64,000 nucleotides of DNA from an uncultured Bryobacterales bacterium (GTDB taxonomy: Bacteria > Acidobacteriota > Terriglobia > Bryobacterales > UBA6623): positions 62,001 to 126,000 of the forward strand of contig CATOTH010000003.1 in assembly GCA_951813065.1 (NCBI GenBank). Direction: 5' to 3'. Shown piece by piece: positions 9,652-18,190 of this stretch (position 1 is its first letter; each line of letters begins with the position of its first letter). Below the pieces are notes generated by a model that saw only the letters and a list, made by a program, of their open reading frames with translations, was not told the DNA's origin and made no database searches. The position numbers and the translations under genes are program-made.

Positions 9652-10263
9652 ATGAACCCCTGCTACCGCCAAGCAATTCTCAAGATTCTCTCAAGCGCTG
9701 AGGTTGCCTTGCTGGAGATCGTGAGTCAGGCCGCAGTCGCTCAGAACTACGGAGGTATAGACCTAGCAAAGGGTGCGGCAGAACAGGTCAAATCAATTGG
9801 AAGCCGCCTGTCCGCGGCCGAGGCCAGCACGAGCGCCGAGGCAGTACAGACCGAGCAGACCACAGACACGTTGCCGAGCCGCGCTAAGCTTTCAAGGCCC
9901 AAGAAAAAGAGCGGCTACCCTCGGTTCGAGATCAAAGACTCGACCCTCACAAAGGTCGGATGGTCGAGAAAAGGAAATGCCGAGTACACACAGCGAATTT
10001 CTCGTGAGGCCTTTGATGTCGTCGTGGATGCGGTGGCCGAGGCTGGCAGACGGACAGCCGGCCCCGTCCCAACGGAATCAGTTCGTGATCTCCTAGAGGC
10101 TGGCGGTCAAGATCCGCCGTCGTATCAGGTCTATTCCATATTGGCCTTCCTCCGCTCACGGGGTCTAACCAGGGCGTCTGCGCGGGGACAACACATCATT
10201 TTGGCTGACATGGCCGAAAAAGCGCGCTTGGAGTGGACTAAGACAGAAGGAGCCGGAGTGTGA
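9652..10263 (+). CDS. Hypothetical protein, probable C-terminal winged helix (GHKL operon, gene 1)
   Basis: About 203 residues, no family recognised. ATG 9652 is preceded by GGAGG with 5-bp spacing, so it is preferred over an upstream GTG. The N-terminus is helical (AEVALLEIVSQAAVA), followed by a polar, Ala/Ser/Thr-rich linker and a basic PKKKSGYPRFEI stretch. The C-terminal 80 residues (ISREAFDVVVDAVAEAG.. to ..ILAFLRSRGLTRASARG) have the rhythm of a winged helix-turn-helix, suggesting DNA or protein binding. Its stop overlaps the next gene's start by 4 bp (GTGA). Base composition is more AT-rich than the flanking core genes. Confidence 0.65.
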   Translation: MNPCYRQAILKILSSAEVALLEIVSQAAVAQNYGGIDLAKGAAEQVKSIGSRLSAAEASTSAEAVQTEQTTDTLPSRAKLSRPKKKSGYPRFEIKDSTLTKVGWSRKGNAEYTQRISREAFDVVVDAVAEAGRRTAGPVPTESVRDLLEAGGQDPPSYQVYSILAFLRSRGLTRASARGQHIILADMAEKARLEWTKTEGAGV

Positions 10264-10886
10264 GAAAAGGGGACCGACCAAACCGGGAACTGGTCGTGTA
10301 TGTGCTTGGCCTGTTGGGCGGGGGCTACAGGTCAGTCCACACTGAGGACATTGCCGTTAAAGCCCACAAGCTCTATCCAGACACGTTTTCCTGGACAAAT
10401 TACCCAAATCTTCCAGACAAGGATGTCGTCCGAGTAGCGTTGACTGACTCACGAAAAGAAAAATATGGCGCCTTGGTTTACGGCCGCTCGGGACAATCCT
10501 CGACTAGACCTTCTTCATCCAAGCCGAAGCGAGCTCCAGACGGATGGGGGCTCACCGAAGCCGGAATTCACTGGTTCAATCGTGAGTCGACTTTTCTGGC
10601 CACGCATTCCGATAAGAGGATGCTGCGGGACCATCGTCAAGCTGTCCTTCGGCGAATGCGTCGAGTGCTGGAACATTCCGTGTTTGATATGTACATGACG
10701 GAGCCGGTGCAATTCGCTCCGTCGCTGGGAGACATCGCAAGCCTGCTCCGATGCAGAGTGGATGCTCCAGAAGAGGTTTGGAACAGCAGATTCTTGAATC
10801 TCGAACGCGACGCGACAGCCAGCGATCGAAATGAACTCACTGATTTTATCAAGAAATGCCGCGAAGCCTACAAGTCGGGAAGGTAG
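10260..10886 (+). CDS. Hypothetical protein with winged-helix-like N-terminus (GHKL operon, gene 2)
   Basis: About 208 residues. The start is GTG 10260, in a 4-bp overlap with gene 1 and with an AAGGAG box 7 bp before it. The first 110 residues look like a winged-helix module: VVYVLGLLGGGYRSVHTEDI, then FSWTNYPNLPDKDVVRVAL, KYGALVYG and WGLTEAGIHWF. Similar arrangements occur next to ATPases and nucleases in defence loci (from memory, not searched). The C-terminal half is charged and helical. Function is unknown; tight coupling to gene 1 and to the ATPase argues that the three act together. Confidence 0.65.
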   Translation: MRKGDRPNRELVVYVLGLLGGGYRSVHTEDIAVKAHKLYPDTFSWTNYPNLPDKDVVRVALTDSRKEKYGALVYGRSGQSSTRPSSSKPKRAPDGWGLTEAGIHWFNRESTFLATHSDKRMLRDHRQAVLRRMRRVLEHSVFDMYMTEPVQFAPSLGDIASLLRCRVDAPEEVWNSRFLNLERDATASDRNELTDFIKKCREAYKSGR

Positions 10887-10912
10887 AACACCAAGGAAGG
10901 GGGAGCCAAGAG

Positions 10913-13114
10913 ATGAGCGCTGTGATGAGAAAGGACCTTCAGGTCACCCGTCGGACTGTTATGCAGAACGCTAAGCTCGCTATACGGGATGTTTTTGACG
11001 TAATCGTAGAGTTGGTAACAAATGCGGATGATCGCTATCAAGTCCTAGGGAAGAACGGTAGGGTCGAAATCGAGATCAAGCGACATAGAGGAAGACCGTC
11101 TGTCCTTCGGGTTCGTGACTTCGCTGATGGGATGACGAGTGAGGAAATGGAATTGAAGCTGGCCCGAATGGGCGATCGCGTCAGTGGTATGGAGAAAGGA
11201 CATTTTGTTCGAGGAACAAACTCGAGGGGAGCTAAGGACATTGCGGCGTTAGGGAACGTAACATTTGAATCCATTGGCAGTGATAAGAAGCTCCATACCT
11301 GTCGCATCACAAAGTATTTCTCCTTCGAGCTAGATAAGCCATGTCCCGCAACTAAGGACAAACGAACTAGACTCGGAATTCCCTTCGGGACTGGGACAGT
11401 CGTGACTATTTCGCTGGAGCCGAGTCATGCCATTCCCAATCATAGAGATCTTCTGAAGAAGGTAGCTTGTTTGGTTCCGCTTCGTGACATCATCACCCAG
11501 AATCGAACCAAATTGCTCGTTAGTGATCTCCAGCAACAGCGTGAAGATAAGATTGTCCTCCCACCAATCTCGGGTAACTGTAGAGTGGTAGAGAAATTTG
11601 AGATCCCGGGCTATTCCGGAATGCTCGCGCGGCTAAAGATTTATAGGGCAAAGCGACAATTTGAACACGTCAATCCACGTTTCCGCCTAGGTGGAATACT
11701 AATCAAGTCCCAACACGCGATTCACGAAGCGACACTCTTTGACTCGACGCTTGAATCAGACCCCTGTGCGGCGTGGTTCTACGGGAGGCTCGAGTGCGAG
11801 GCGATCGACATACTATGGAACGATTTTGACAACCGTTTCTCCGAACAGTTGCCTGCTCTCGAGTCAAACCCTTTTCCAATTGTCGATCCCTCAAGGAGAT
11901 CTGGGCTGACGCGCGCACATCCCGCTGTAAACGCGCTCTACAAGGAGGCTCTCAAACGGCTCCGACCACTTGTAGAAGAGGAGAGGCAACGTGAGCAACG
12001 AGAACAATCTCATGTGGAGAGTCGTGAGACACGCAAACGTCTCGATGCGCTTGAGAATGCAGCCAATCAATTCATAGAACAGAATTCGGAAGAAGAAGAT
12101 GTCTCTCGGGAAACCGACAATCGGGAGCCAGGCAGTCGGTTCCGCAAGCGTGGGTATGCCCTAAATCCTCCATTCGCCCAGATGATCGTCGGCCAAAGCA
12201 GATTGTGTACTCTGTCAGTGCTCCAAGAAGCATTTCCGGAAATCGAAGCAGGTGATCCAGTCCAGATTGAGTGCCTTACATCGGAGTTGCAAGTCGACCG
12301 CTACGTTGCGACTCTCGAGCCTCACCCCACACAGGAGGGCGTCTTACGGTCAACCTGGTCGATCAAGGCCCTAGCCAAGACAATCGCGACCGGAGTTCGT
12401 GCCAGGGTTGGGCCGATCTCCGCAGAGTCAGTGATAGAAGTCCTTTATTCCGAGGCAGAGCGATTTTCTGAACTCAATTGTCTTGAATTCCAGAGCAAGC
12501 GATACCGAGTGCGGACGAATACTCGAAAGCGGATTAGATTGTTGGCACCATCAGATATCGTCAGGAACGAGGGAGGGAAATTCGACTTGGAACTTAAAGG
12601 GACTGGCTACGAATACTCTGGTAGCACTGAGCTAAGAATTAATAGAATTCTGGACGTAGCGATAGCCGACCTTAGAGTGAGTGCCTCGCGAGACGATTTG
12701 GAACCAGGGAGGCTCATAGCCCGCCTAGGTCCACATTCAGCAGAGACTGAAATCATGGCTGCACTTCCAGAAGGCACAGGCATAACTATAAAATTGGAAG
12801 ATGTCGATCACGGTGCATACCGCTATCGATGGAAGAAGAATGTTCTTGAGATCGCTGCACGACATCGTTCATTATCTAGGTATCTCGGACCAAAGTCTGA
12901 CCAATTTCCCGGTCAAGAAGAGCGACAATTCCGAGTTCTTCTTGCTGAGATTGTTTCAGACGCAGTTTGCTCTCAGGTGCTCAGACACAACATCGAGACA
13001 AACGCCGCAGACTACCAAGACGCGGATTGGGATCAGTATTACGCTGAGTTCTCGGAGTACATGGCTAAATTCTTGCCACGCGCACACGAGTTGGTCGTTC
13101 CTGATGCCAAGTAA
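10913..13114 (+). CDS. GHKL (HSP90/MORC/histidine-kinase-like) ATPase, candidate effector or defence protein
   Basis: About 733 residues from ATG 10913, which has a strong AAGGAAGGGGGAG box upstream. The N-terminal 130 residues show a GHKL ATP-binding fold. N-box: ELVTNADD (E33, N37, D40). G1-like DFADGM (69-74) and a glycine-rich lid RGAKDIAALG (105-114) follow, arranged as in HSP90/MORC-type rather than sensor kinases. There is no sensor, HAMP or dimerisation domain. The middle has a coiled, Glu/Arg-rich linker (about 360-420). The remaining 300 residues are unassigned. GHKL ATPases with large unknown C-terminal parts are known in restriction-modification and other anti-phage loci. It is preceded by two small genes in a probable operon, and its G+C is visibly lower than that of flanking genes, consistent with horizontal transfer. 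Confidence 0.75.
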   Translation: MSAVMRKDLQVTRRTVMQNAKLAIRDVFDVIVELVTNADDRYQVLGKNGRVEIEIKRHRGRPSVLRVRDFADGMTSEEMELKLARMGDRVSGMEKGHFVRGTNSRGAKDIAALGNVTFESIGSDKKLHTCRITKYFSFELDKPCPATKDKRTRLGIPFGTGTVVTISLEPSHAIPNHRDLLKKVACLVPLRDIITQNRTKLLVSDLQQQREDKIVLPPISGNCRVVEKFEIPGYSGMLARLKIYRAKRQFEHVNPRFRLGGILIKSQHAIHEATLFDSTLESDPCAAWFYGRLECEAIDILWNDFDNRFSEQLPALESNPFPIVDPSRRSGLTRAHPAVNALYKEALKRLRPLVEEERQREQREQSHVESRETRKRLDALENAANQFIEQNSEEEDVSRETDNREPGSRFRKRGYALNPPFAQMIVGQSRLCTLSVLQEAFPEIEAGDPVQIECLTSELQVDRYVATLEPHPTQEGVLRSTWSIKALAKTIATGVRARVGPISAESVIEVLYSEAERFSELNCLEFQSKRYRVRTNTRKRIRLLAPSDIVRNEGGKFDLELKGTGYEYSGSTELRINRILDVAIADLRVSASRDDLEPGRLIARLGPHSAETEIMAALPEGTGITIKLEDVDHGAYRYRWKKNVLEIAARHRSLSRYLGPKSDQFPGQEERQFRVLLAEIVSDAVCSQVLRHNIETNAADYQDADWDQYYAEFSEYMAKFLPRAHELVVPDAK

Positions 13115-13688
13115 GTGAGTAGTCGGCAGATGGCTGGTTGGATTGACCAATGGTGACAGCGAAGCCTCGATACCAACAACAGATCGATTTGATGAAGTGA
13201 CCCGTTTGACCTAGAGGGGGATTAAATCAAGGGAGGAGTGTGAAGGGGATATAGCAGGCATAGAAGTAAGAGTAACTATCTCGTTGTCCTGACTGAAGCA
13301 GTATTATTAGTCCGCAGAATAGGGGCGAATCTGATTGACATCGACGTCACAGTGGGTGGCGAGATTAGATTGATGAGATTCACCAAGTGTCGAGACCGCA
13401 CTCGTCTAGCGTAGGTCTTGACAACCCGCCAGGTTCTACCTGCGACCATTGTGACGTACTTGCAACCGGCCTTGCCTACGCCACGCTAGCGGGTCAGCAC
13501 GTCGGATTCTGGAAGCGTACCCGGCTTTGGTGGCGGGGATTACACCGTAGGCTGGCGCCTACGATTTTCCCGGACCTTGCTCACCGCATGGATTGTTTGT
13601 GTTTCAGTTGCCAGTCAGTATTCTGGCTTACGCCGAATTGGTGATCAAGTCCCAGGGGTCGAAATGGCTGCTTGCAAGGTATTACAAG
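13115..13688. other. Gap between the GHKL operon and IS copy 1
   Basis: 574 bp with no convincing gene. A perfect 7-bp stem with 4-bp loop (13546-13563, CGTAGGC/GCCTACG) followed by ATTTT might end transcription but lies far from the operon. The right end is the ATTACAAG target site of the IS. Confidence 0.35.
13681..13688. repeat. Left 8-bp target-site duplication of IS copy 1
   Basis: ATTACAAG directly precedes the left terminal GGGG of the element and recurs exactly at 15420-15427. An 8-bp duplication is what the IS1595 family makes. Confidence 0.9.
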
Positions 13689-13727
13689 GGGGATTATATA
13701 CGAGATTACCCAGAGCGCCTCGCGGCT
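13689..13727 (+). repeat. Left terminal inverted repeat, IS copy 1
   Basis: 39 bp, perfect match to the reverse complement of 15381-15419. Confidence 0.95.
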
Positions 13728-13785
13728 TGCGCGGAGAATTAGCACGTAGTTCGTTGATTTTATTGCATTTATGGACGATTTCCGC

Positions 13786-13814
13786 TTGACTCGCTGGGTA
13801 AACTCCTGTAAGAT
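13786..13814 (+). promoter_or_regulatory. Transposase promoter, IS copy 1 (probably leaderless)
   Basis: TTGACT at 13786-13791, a 17-bp spacer and TAAGAT at 13809-13814: a near-consensus sigma70-type promoter. The expected start site falls at or within a base or two of the ATG at 13821, and no ribosome binding site precedes that ATG, so the transposase mRNA is probably leaderless. Confidence 0.65.
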
Positions 13815-13820
13815 ATAAGT

Positions 13821-14807
13821 ATGAAGAAGAGAGCACCGGGCAAGGCGTTCCGCAAGGGCATCTCGCTCAAGCAGTTCATTAGCGAGTACCCGAACGACGA
13901 GACGGCGGAGCAATGGTTCATCCGTCACCGCTGGCCCAACGGCATCTGCTGCCCCAAGTGCGGCTCGCTGAACGTGCAGGTTGGCTGCAAGCACGCCATG
14001 CCGTACCGCTGCCGCGAGCAGGCTTGCGGGCGGCCGCGCTTCAGCACCAAGACCGGCACGGTCATGGAAGGCTCCAAGCTGGGCCACCAAGACTGGCTGA
14101 TCGCCATGTTTCTGGTGACCACGAATCTCAAGAGCGTGTCCTCGATGAAGCTGCACCGGGACTTGGAAATCACCCAGAAGTCAGCCTGGTTCCTAGCCCA
14201 GCGGTTACGCAAGGCTCTGTCAGAAGACGGCAAGCTGTTCTTGGGGCCAGTCGAGGTGGACGAGACCTACTTCGGCGGCAAGCGGAAGAACATGCCGAAG
14301 CATAAGCGGGAGGAACTGACCGGCCGCGGCGCAGTCGGCAAGACTGCCGTGGTGGGTGCCAAGGATCGCGCCACTAAACAGGTTGCGGCGAAGGTCGTCG
14401 CGTCCACCGATGCCGAAACCTTGCAGGAGTTCGTCAAGGACAACGCCGACCCCGACGCCACCGTGTACACGGACGATGCGACCGCGTATGAGACGCTGCC
14501 ATTCGATCACGACACGGTCAAGCATTCGCTCCAAGAATATGTCAAGGGAGACGTGCACACCAATGGCATCGAGTCCCTCTGGTCGATGCTCAAGAGGGCG
14601 CACAAGGGCACGTTCCACAAGATCAGTTCGAAGCACCTGGATCGGTACGTTCAGGAATTCGCCGGTCGCCACAACATGCGCGAGCAGGATACGATCGATC
14701 AGCTGCGGTCGCTGCGCTCCGGGATGGAGAGCAAGCGGCTGACCTACAAGGCCCTGATTAAGGACAACGGCTTGAAGTCCGGTGCCCGGGCGGTGGCGGT
14801 GGCGTAG
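13821..14807 (+). CDS. IS1595-family transposase, copy 1
   Basis: 328 residues, the usual family length. An N-terminal zinc ribbon begins CPKCGS (C44, C47) and continues with further Cys around 56-69. The catalytic acidic residues are visible as [11 protein letters not shown] (D148), VYTDDAT (D218) and [14 protein letters not shown] (E251 after the family-typical Asn248). It cuts and joins the inverted repeats. The stop overlaps the passenger gene's GTG by one base (TAGTG). The protein is identical to that of copy 2. Confidence 0.95.
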   Translation: MKKRAPGKAFRKGISLKQFISEYPNDETAEQWFIRHRWPNGICCPKCGSLNVQVGCKHAMPYRCREQACGRPRFSTKTGTVMEGSKLGHQDWLIAMFLVTTNLKSVSSMKLHRDLEITQKSAWFLAQRLRKALSEDGKLFLGPVEVDETYFGGKRKNMPKHKREELTGRGAVGKTAVVGAKDRATKQVAAKVVASTDAETLQEFVKDNADPDATVYTDDATAYETLPFDHDTVKHSLQEYVKGDVHTNGIESLWSMLKRAHKGTFHKISSKHLDRYVQEFAGRHNMREQDTIDQLRSLRSGMESKRLTYKALIKDNGLKSGARAVAVA

Positions 14808-15154
14808 TGGCACTGAACGTCAAGAACCGCACCCTGTTCACCGGGGACAACCTCGACGTGATGCGGGGCATGAACGCCCAGTGCGTGGACCTGATCTACC
14901 TGGACCCGCCGTTCAACTCGAATCGTGATTACGCTGCGTCAATCGGACCGGAAGCGGCGGGCGCAGCATTCGAGGGGAACTGCGCTGGTTGTGGTATCCA
15001 TTTCCCGTTCCGCAATCTCACGGTCGACCATGTCGTGCCGCGGTCGCGTGGCGGCACCGATCACCTGGCCAACCTTCAGCTGCTCTGCGGAGCCTGCAAT
15101 TCGATGAAGGGCACGATCAGCCAAGCTGCGTTCCATGCGAAGCTAACTAAGTAA
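14807..15154 (+). CDS. Miniature DNA methylase N-terminus fused to an HNH domain, IS passenger, copy 1
   Basis: 115 residues. Residues 1-55 are the start of a site-specific DNA methyltransferase ([12 protein letters not shown], then [10 protein letters not shown] with the catalytic DPPF at 33-36). Residues 56-115 are an HNH-type zinc module: C59-x2-C62, [11 protein letters not shown] (D74, H75), N89, C94-x2-C97. In longer relatives (family knowledge) the same two parts bracket a full methylase, so this looks like an in-frame internal deletion that discards the SAM-binding remainder. HNH residues are intact, methylation is improbable; DNA nicking or binding is possible. GTG start, coupled to the transposase stop. 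Confidence 0.8.
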   Translation: MALNVKNRTLFTGDNLDVMRGMNAQCVDLIYLDPPFNSNRDYAASIGPEAAGAAFEGNCAGCGIHFPFRNLTVDHVVPRSRGGTDHLANLQLLCGACNSMKGTISQAAFHAKLTK

Positions 15155-15193
15155 GCAGGGATTGCGATAACCGCGATCAAGGGAGGATCGGGA

Positions 15194-15382
15194 ATGGCGA
15201 ACCAGACCAAGCAGGACAAGCCGGAGCCGCGCATCATCGAACTACCGCACCACTCCTACCAGCCCAGCGTCGCTGAATTGAACGAGGACATGCGGGTGGA
15301 CGCGTCCTTCGAGGAACTGCTGAAAGCCGTGCTTCAGCCCGCGAAAATCCGCTACGTCAAGCCGACGCGAAAGCCGCGCTAG
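15194..15382 (+). CDS. Small conserved IS passenger protein (62 aa), copy 1
   Basis: 62 residues from an ATG with a GGAGGAT box 7 bp upstream. It starts with a polar tail and contains IIELPHHSYQPSVAELNED and a basic C-terminus ending PTRKPR. No enzymatic motif. From memory, similar short proteins sit downstream of methylase-type passengers in related elements. Its last codons and stop lie inside the right inverted repeat, so the gene is part of the element. Confidence 0.75.
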   Translation: MANQTKQDKPEPRIIELPHHSYQPSVAELNEDMRVDASFEELLKAVLQPAKIRYVKPTRKPR

Positions 15383-15419
15383 CCGCGAGGCGCTCTGGGT
15401 AATCTCGTATATAATCCCC
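15381..15419 (-). repeat. Right terminal inverted repeat, IS copy 1
   Basis: 39-bp perfect inverted match to the left end; it includes the last bases of the 62-aa gene's stop codon. Confidence 0.95.
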
Positions 15420-15427
15420 ATTACAAG
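15420..15427. repeat. Right 8-bp target-site duplication of IS copy 1
   Basis: ATTACAAG, identical to 13681-13688. Confidence 0.9.
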
Positions 15428-15881
15428 ATAGATCCCCAAGCACCAGCTATTAAGCGAGACCCAGGTATTCTTGATCATCCTTGGAGGGAGGGGGGAGACG
15501 CTGTGCCTCGTTCCTGTATGGAAAACCTGGTGGGCACAGAGCTGACCGTGACGGTACAAGCTACGAGCGCAAAGCCAGGGGGACACTGGCCAGTCCAAGG
15601 CTTCATTGCCTCCTGTACATCACCATACGCCACGCCAGTGTCACAGGTAAGCTGTCAGATTGAGGCTGCTCCGGAATTGTGCCCTATTGGTCGTCGTCAT
15701 AATGATCTTTGCAATTCAGCTATCGATACGCTCAGTGATGACTCAATACACCCGAGAATCCACGCATGAACTCGAGACTGATGATCACCGCAACGACGTC
15801 CGACGAGCGTAAGGGGAGCAACGGATGGAAATGCAAACCAGTTCCCTTCAGCAGATAGTGACCATTCGATGTGTGAAGCAT
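15428..15881. other. Gap right of IS copy 1
   Basis: 454 bp with no recognisable gene or RNA. A purine-rich GGAGGGAGGGGGGAGA run lies near 15482. Nothing here joins with 13115-13680 to form an interrupted gene that I can recognise. Confidence 0.35.
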
Positions 15882-16877
15882 TCAGAGATTCTGAGGCGAG
15901 CGTTTTGCCACCAGCCTGAATGTCACCTGGACCCTCGCAGTCGTGCGCACTGCTATTCCCTCACGCTCAGCCGGCACAAACTTCCATTGCTCGACGGCTA
16001 CTACCGCATTCTCATCCAAGCCATGACCGAGTCCTCCGACAACGCGAATGTTGTGCAGCTTGCCGTCTTCCCGAACCTCGCCGGCGAGCAGGACTGTGCC
16101 CTCGATCTTGGCTTCTCGCGCTTCGTCGGAATAGGTCGGCTCGACCTTGTACAGGAGCTTGGGCATTTGCATTCCGGAGATCCCCCTGCCCGAAGATGCC
16201 CCTTCTGATTTCGTGGCTGAGGCAGCTGGACCTGGGCCGGGTCGAGGGTCTTCGTCACCAGGAGGTGCGACCGCGTGAGTGTCGGATCGTGGTTCTTCCG
16301 CAAGCCGTGCGAGCACCCCTAGAAGCTCGTCCGCTTCGCTCGAGCTGTCGCCGACCTGGGTCCGCAGTACACGGCCGTCCCGGTCCACGACCACCAACGC
16401 TGGGATCGCCCCAACTCCGAAAAGGTCGCCTATGGCCCGGTCTTCGTCCGCCACCATGCGGAAGGTGTACTTGTTCCGGTCTGAGAATTGTCGGACTAGA
16501 TTCGAGTCATCGCCAACGTTGACGGCAAGAATCTCGACCGCGCGATCTTCAAATTGATGGTGCAGTCTTTCGACGGTGGGCATAGCGCTCACGCAAGGCT
16601 CACAGTCCGTCGCCCAGAAATACAGAGCCACTGTCATGTGATGCTTGAATCCCGACAGGGCGACCCGGCGTCCTGTCAGGTCGTTCACCGAAAACTCAGG
16701 CGGCTCGCTCCCGACCTGCAGTTGTTCCAGCCGACCGGCAGACGCATCCGACGCCCCCGACATCCCGAACTTGCCCGCGTACCGAGTCAGAACGCTCCAT
16801 GACAAGATGAGGGTGCTTCCAATCAAGAGTGGAAGCCCGATTGCAACCCAGATGATACTTGCCTTGTTCCACGTCAT
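15882..16877 (-). CDS. TlpA/ResA-like thioredoxin fused to a TonB C-terminal domain
   Basis: 331 residues. A single N-terminal membrane anchor (about 9-29) is followed by a periplasmic TlpA-like thioredoxin domain (about 55-190). FWATDCEPC carries the redox cysteines C92 and C95, and the cis-proline is P159 in AIPALVVVD. A Pro/Gly/Ser linker (195-232) leads to a TonB C-terminal domain (238-323) with PKLLYKVEPTYSDEAREAKI and the WKFVPA signature. TlpA proteins reduce periplasmic disulfides; the TonB module contacts outer-membrane receptors or acts as a protein-binding domain. No ExbBD lies nearby, and the combination in one chain is unusual. The gene is bracketed by the two IS copies. Confidence 0.85.
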   Translation of the reverse strand: MTWNKASIIWVAIGLPLLIGSTLILSWSVLTRYAGKFGMSGASDASAGRLEQLQVGSEPPEFSVNDLTGRRVALSGFKHHMTVALYFWATDCEPCVSAMPTVERLHHQFEDRAVEILAVNVGDDSNLVRQFSDRNKYTFRMVADEDRAIGDLFGVGAIPALVVVDRDGRVLRTQVGDSSSEADELLGVLARLAEEPRSDTHAVAPPGDEDPRPGPGPAASATKSEGASSGRGISGMQMPKLLYKVEPTYSDEAREAKIEGTVLLAGEVREDGKLHNIRVVGGLGHGLDENAVVAVEQWKFVPAEREGIAVRTTARVQVTFRLVAKRSPQNL

Positions 16878-17063
16878 TGCTGCTTCCGAGCCCTGCTAAG
16901 CCCCAAGGGGCCGATCCGGCAAGGTTTGTCTACCTACTCAGACTACTTCACTCGCCATCTTCGCCCAAGAAACCCGGGGAAGTGCAAGTTCTGAACCGAA
17001 GCTTCATGTTGCCATTGCAAATACCGCCATTCATTACACTTGCCCTGGTCTTTCAATCAGTAT

Positions 17064-17071
17064 TTTCCGAA
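17064..17071. repeat. Left 8-bp target-site duplication of IS copy 2
   Basis: TTTCCGAA, repeated exactly at 18803-18810. Confidence 0.9.
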
Positions 17072-17110
17072 GGGGATTATATACGAGATTACCCAGAGCG
17101 CCTCGCGGCT
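17072..17110 (+). repeat. Left terminal inverted repeat, IS copy 2
   Basis: 39 bp, perfect inverted match to 18764-18802. Confidence 0.95.
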
Positions 17111-17168
17111 TGCGCGGAGAATTAGCACGTAGTTCGTTGATTTTATTGCATTTATGGACGATTTCCGC

Positions 17169-17197
17169 TTGACTCGCTGGGTAAACTCCTGTAAGAT
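17169..17197 (+). promoter_or_regulatory. Transposase promoter, IS copy 2
   Basis: Same TTGACT-17-TAAGAT arrangement as in copy 1, ending 6 bp before the ATG at 17204. Confidence 0.65.
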
Positions 17198-17203
17198 ATA
17201 AGT

Positions 17204-18190
17204 ATGAAGAAGAGAGCACCGGGCAAGGCGTTCCGCAAGGGCATCTCGCTCAAGCAGTTCATTAGCGAGTACCCGAACGACGAGACGGCGGAGCAATGGT
17301 TCATCCGTCACCGCTGGCCCAACGGCATCTGCTGCCCCAAGTGCGGCTCGCTGAACGTGCAGGTTGGCTGCAAGCACGCCATGCCGTACCGCTGCCGCGA
17401 GCAGGCTTGCGGGCGGCCGCGCTTCAGCACCAAGACCGGCACGGTCATGGAAGGCTCCAAGCTGGGCCACCAAGACTGGCTGATCGCCATGTTTCTGGTG
17501 ACCACGAATCTCAAGAGCGTGTCCTCGATGAAGCTGCACCGGGACTTGGAAATCACCCAGAAGTCAGCCTGGTTCCTAGCCCAGCGGTTACGCAAGGCTC
17601 TGTCAGAAGACGGCAAGCTGTTCTTGGGGCCAGTCGAGGTGGACGAGACCTACTTCGGCGGCAAGCGGAAGAACATGCCGAAGCATAAGCGGGAGGAACT
17701 GACCGGCCGCGGCGCAGTCGGCAAGACTGCCGTGGTGGGTGCCAAGGATCGCGCCACTAAACAGGTTGCGGCGAAGGTCGTCGCGTCCACCGATGCCGAA
17801 ACCTTGCAGGAGTTCGTCAAGGACAACGCCGACCCCGACGCCACCGTGTACACGGACGATGCGACCGCGTATGAGACGCTGCCATTCGATCACGACACGG
17901 TCAAGCATTCGCTCCAAGAATATGTCAAGGGAGACGTGCACACCAATGGCATCGAGTCCCTCTGGTCGATGCTCAAGAGGGCGCACAAGGGCACGTTCCA
18001 CAAGATCAGTTCGAAGCACCTGGATCGGTACGTTCAGGAATTCGCCGGTCGCCACAACATGCGCGAGCAGGATACGATCGATCAGCTGCGGTCGCTGCGC
18101 TCCGGGATGGAGAGCAAGCGGCTGACCTACAAGGCCCTGATTAAGGACAACGGCTTGAAGTCCGGTGCCCGGGCGGTGGCGGTGGCGTAG
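17204..18190 (+). CDS. IS1595-family transposase, copy 2
   Basis: 328 residues, identical to the protein of copy 1: zinc ribbon, then D148, D218 and E251 of the DDE-type core. Starts at ATG 17204 with no ribosome binding site; ends in the TAGTG overlap with the passenger gene. With two intact copies either may supply transposase in trans. Confidence 0.95.
   Translation: MKKRAPGKAFRKGISLKQFISEYPNDETAEQWFIRHRWPNGICCPKCGSLNVQVGCKHAMPYRCREQACGRPRFSTKTGTVMEGSKLGHQDWLIAMFLVTTNLKSVSSMKLHRDLEITQKSAWFLAQRLRKALSEDGKLFLGPVEVDETYFGGKRKNMPKHKREELTGRGAVGKTAVVGAKDRATKQVAAKVVASTDAETLQEFVKDNADPDATVYTDDATAYETLPFDHDTVKHSLQEYVKGDVHTNGIESLWSMLKRAHKGTFHKISSKHLDRYVQEFAGRHNMREQDTIDQLRSLRSGMESKRLTYKALIKDNGLKSGARAVAVA

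Larger units (their letters stand above)
13689..15419 (+). mobile_element. IS1595-family insertion sequence with passenger genes, copy 1 (1,731 bp)
   Basis: The ends are 39-bp perfect inverted repeats (13689-13727 and 15381-15419, tip GGGGATTATATACGAG), extendable to 46 bp with one mismatch. The flanks carry a perfect 8-bp ATTACAAG duplication. Inside are three same-strand genes: a DDE transposase, a miniature methylase-HNH protein and a 62-residue protein whose stop codon lies inside the right repeat. Most simple IS1595 elements carry only the transposase; some members of the family are known to carry passengers. The same 1,731 bp recurs at 17072-18802 with identical proteins, implying recent activity. 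Confidence 0.95.

Noticed and set aside
10913..13114. Sensor histidine kinase annotation for the GHKL protein
   Set aside because: No H-box, dimerisation domain, HAMP or membrane segments; the ATP lid resembles HSP90/MORC types.
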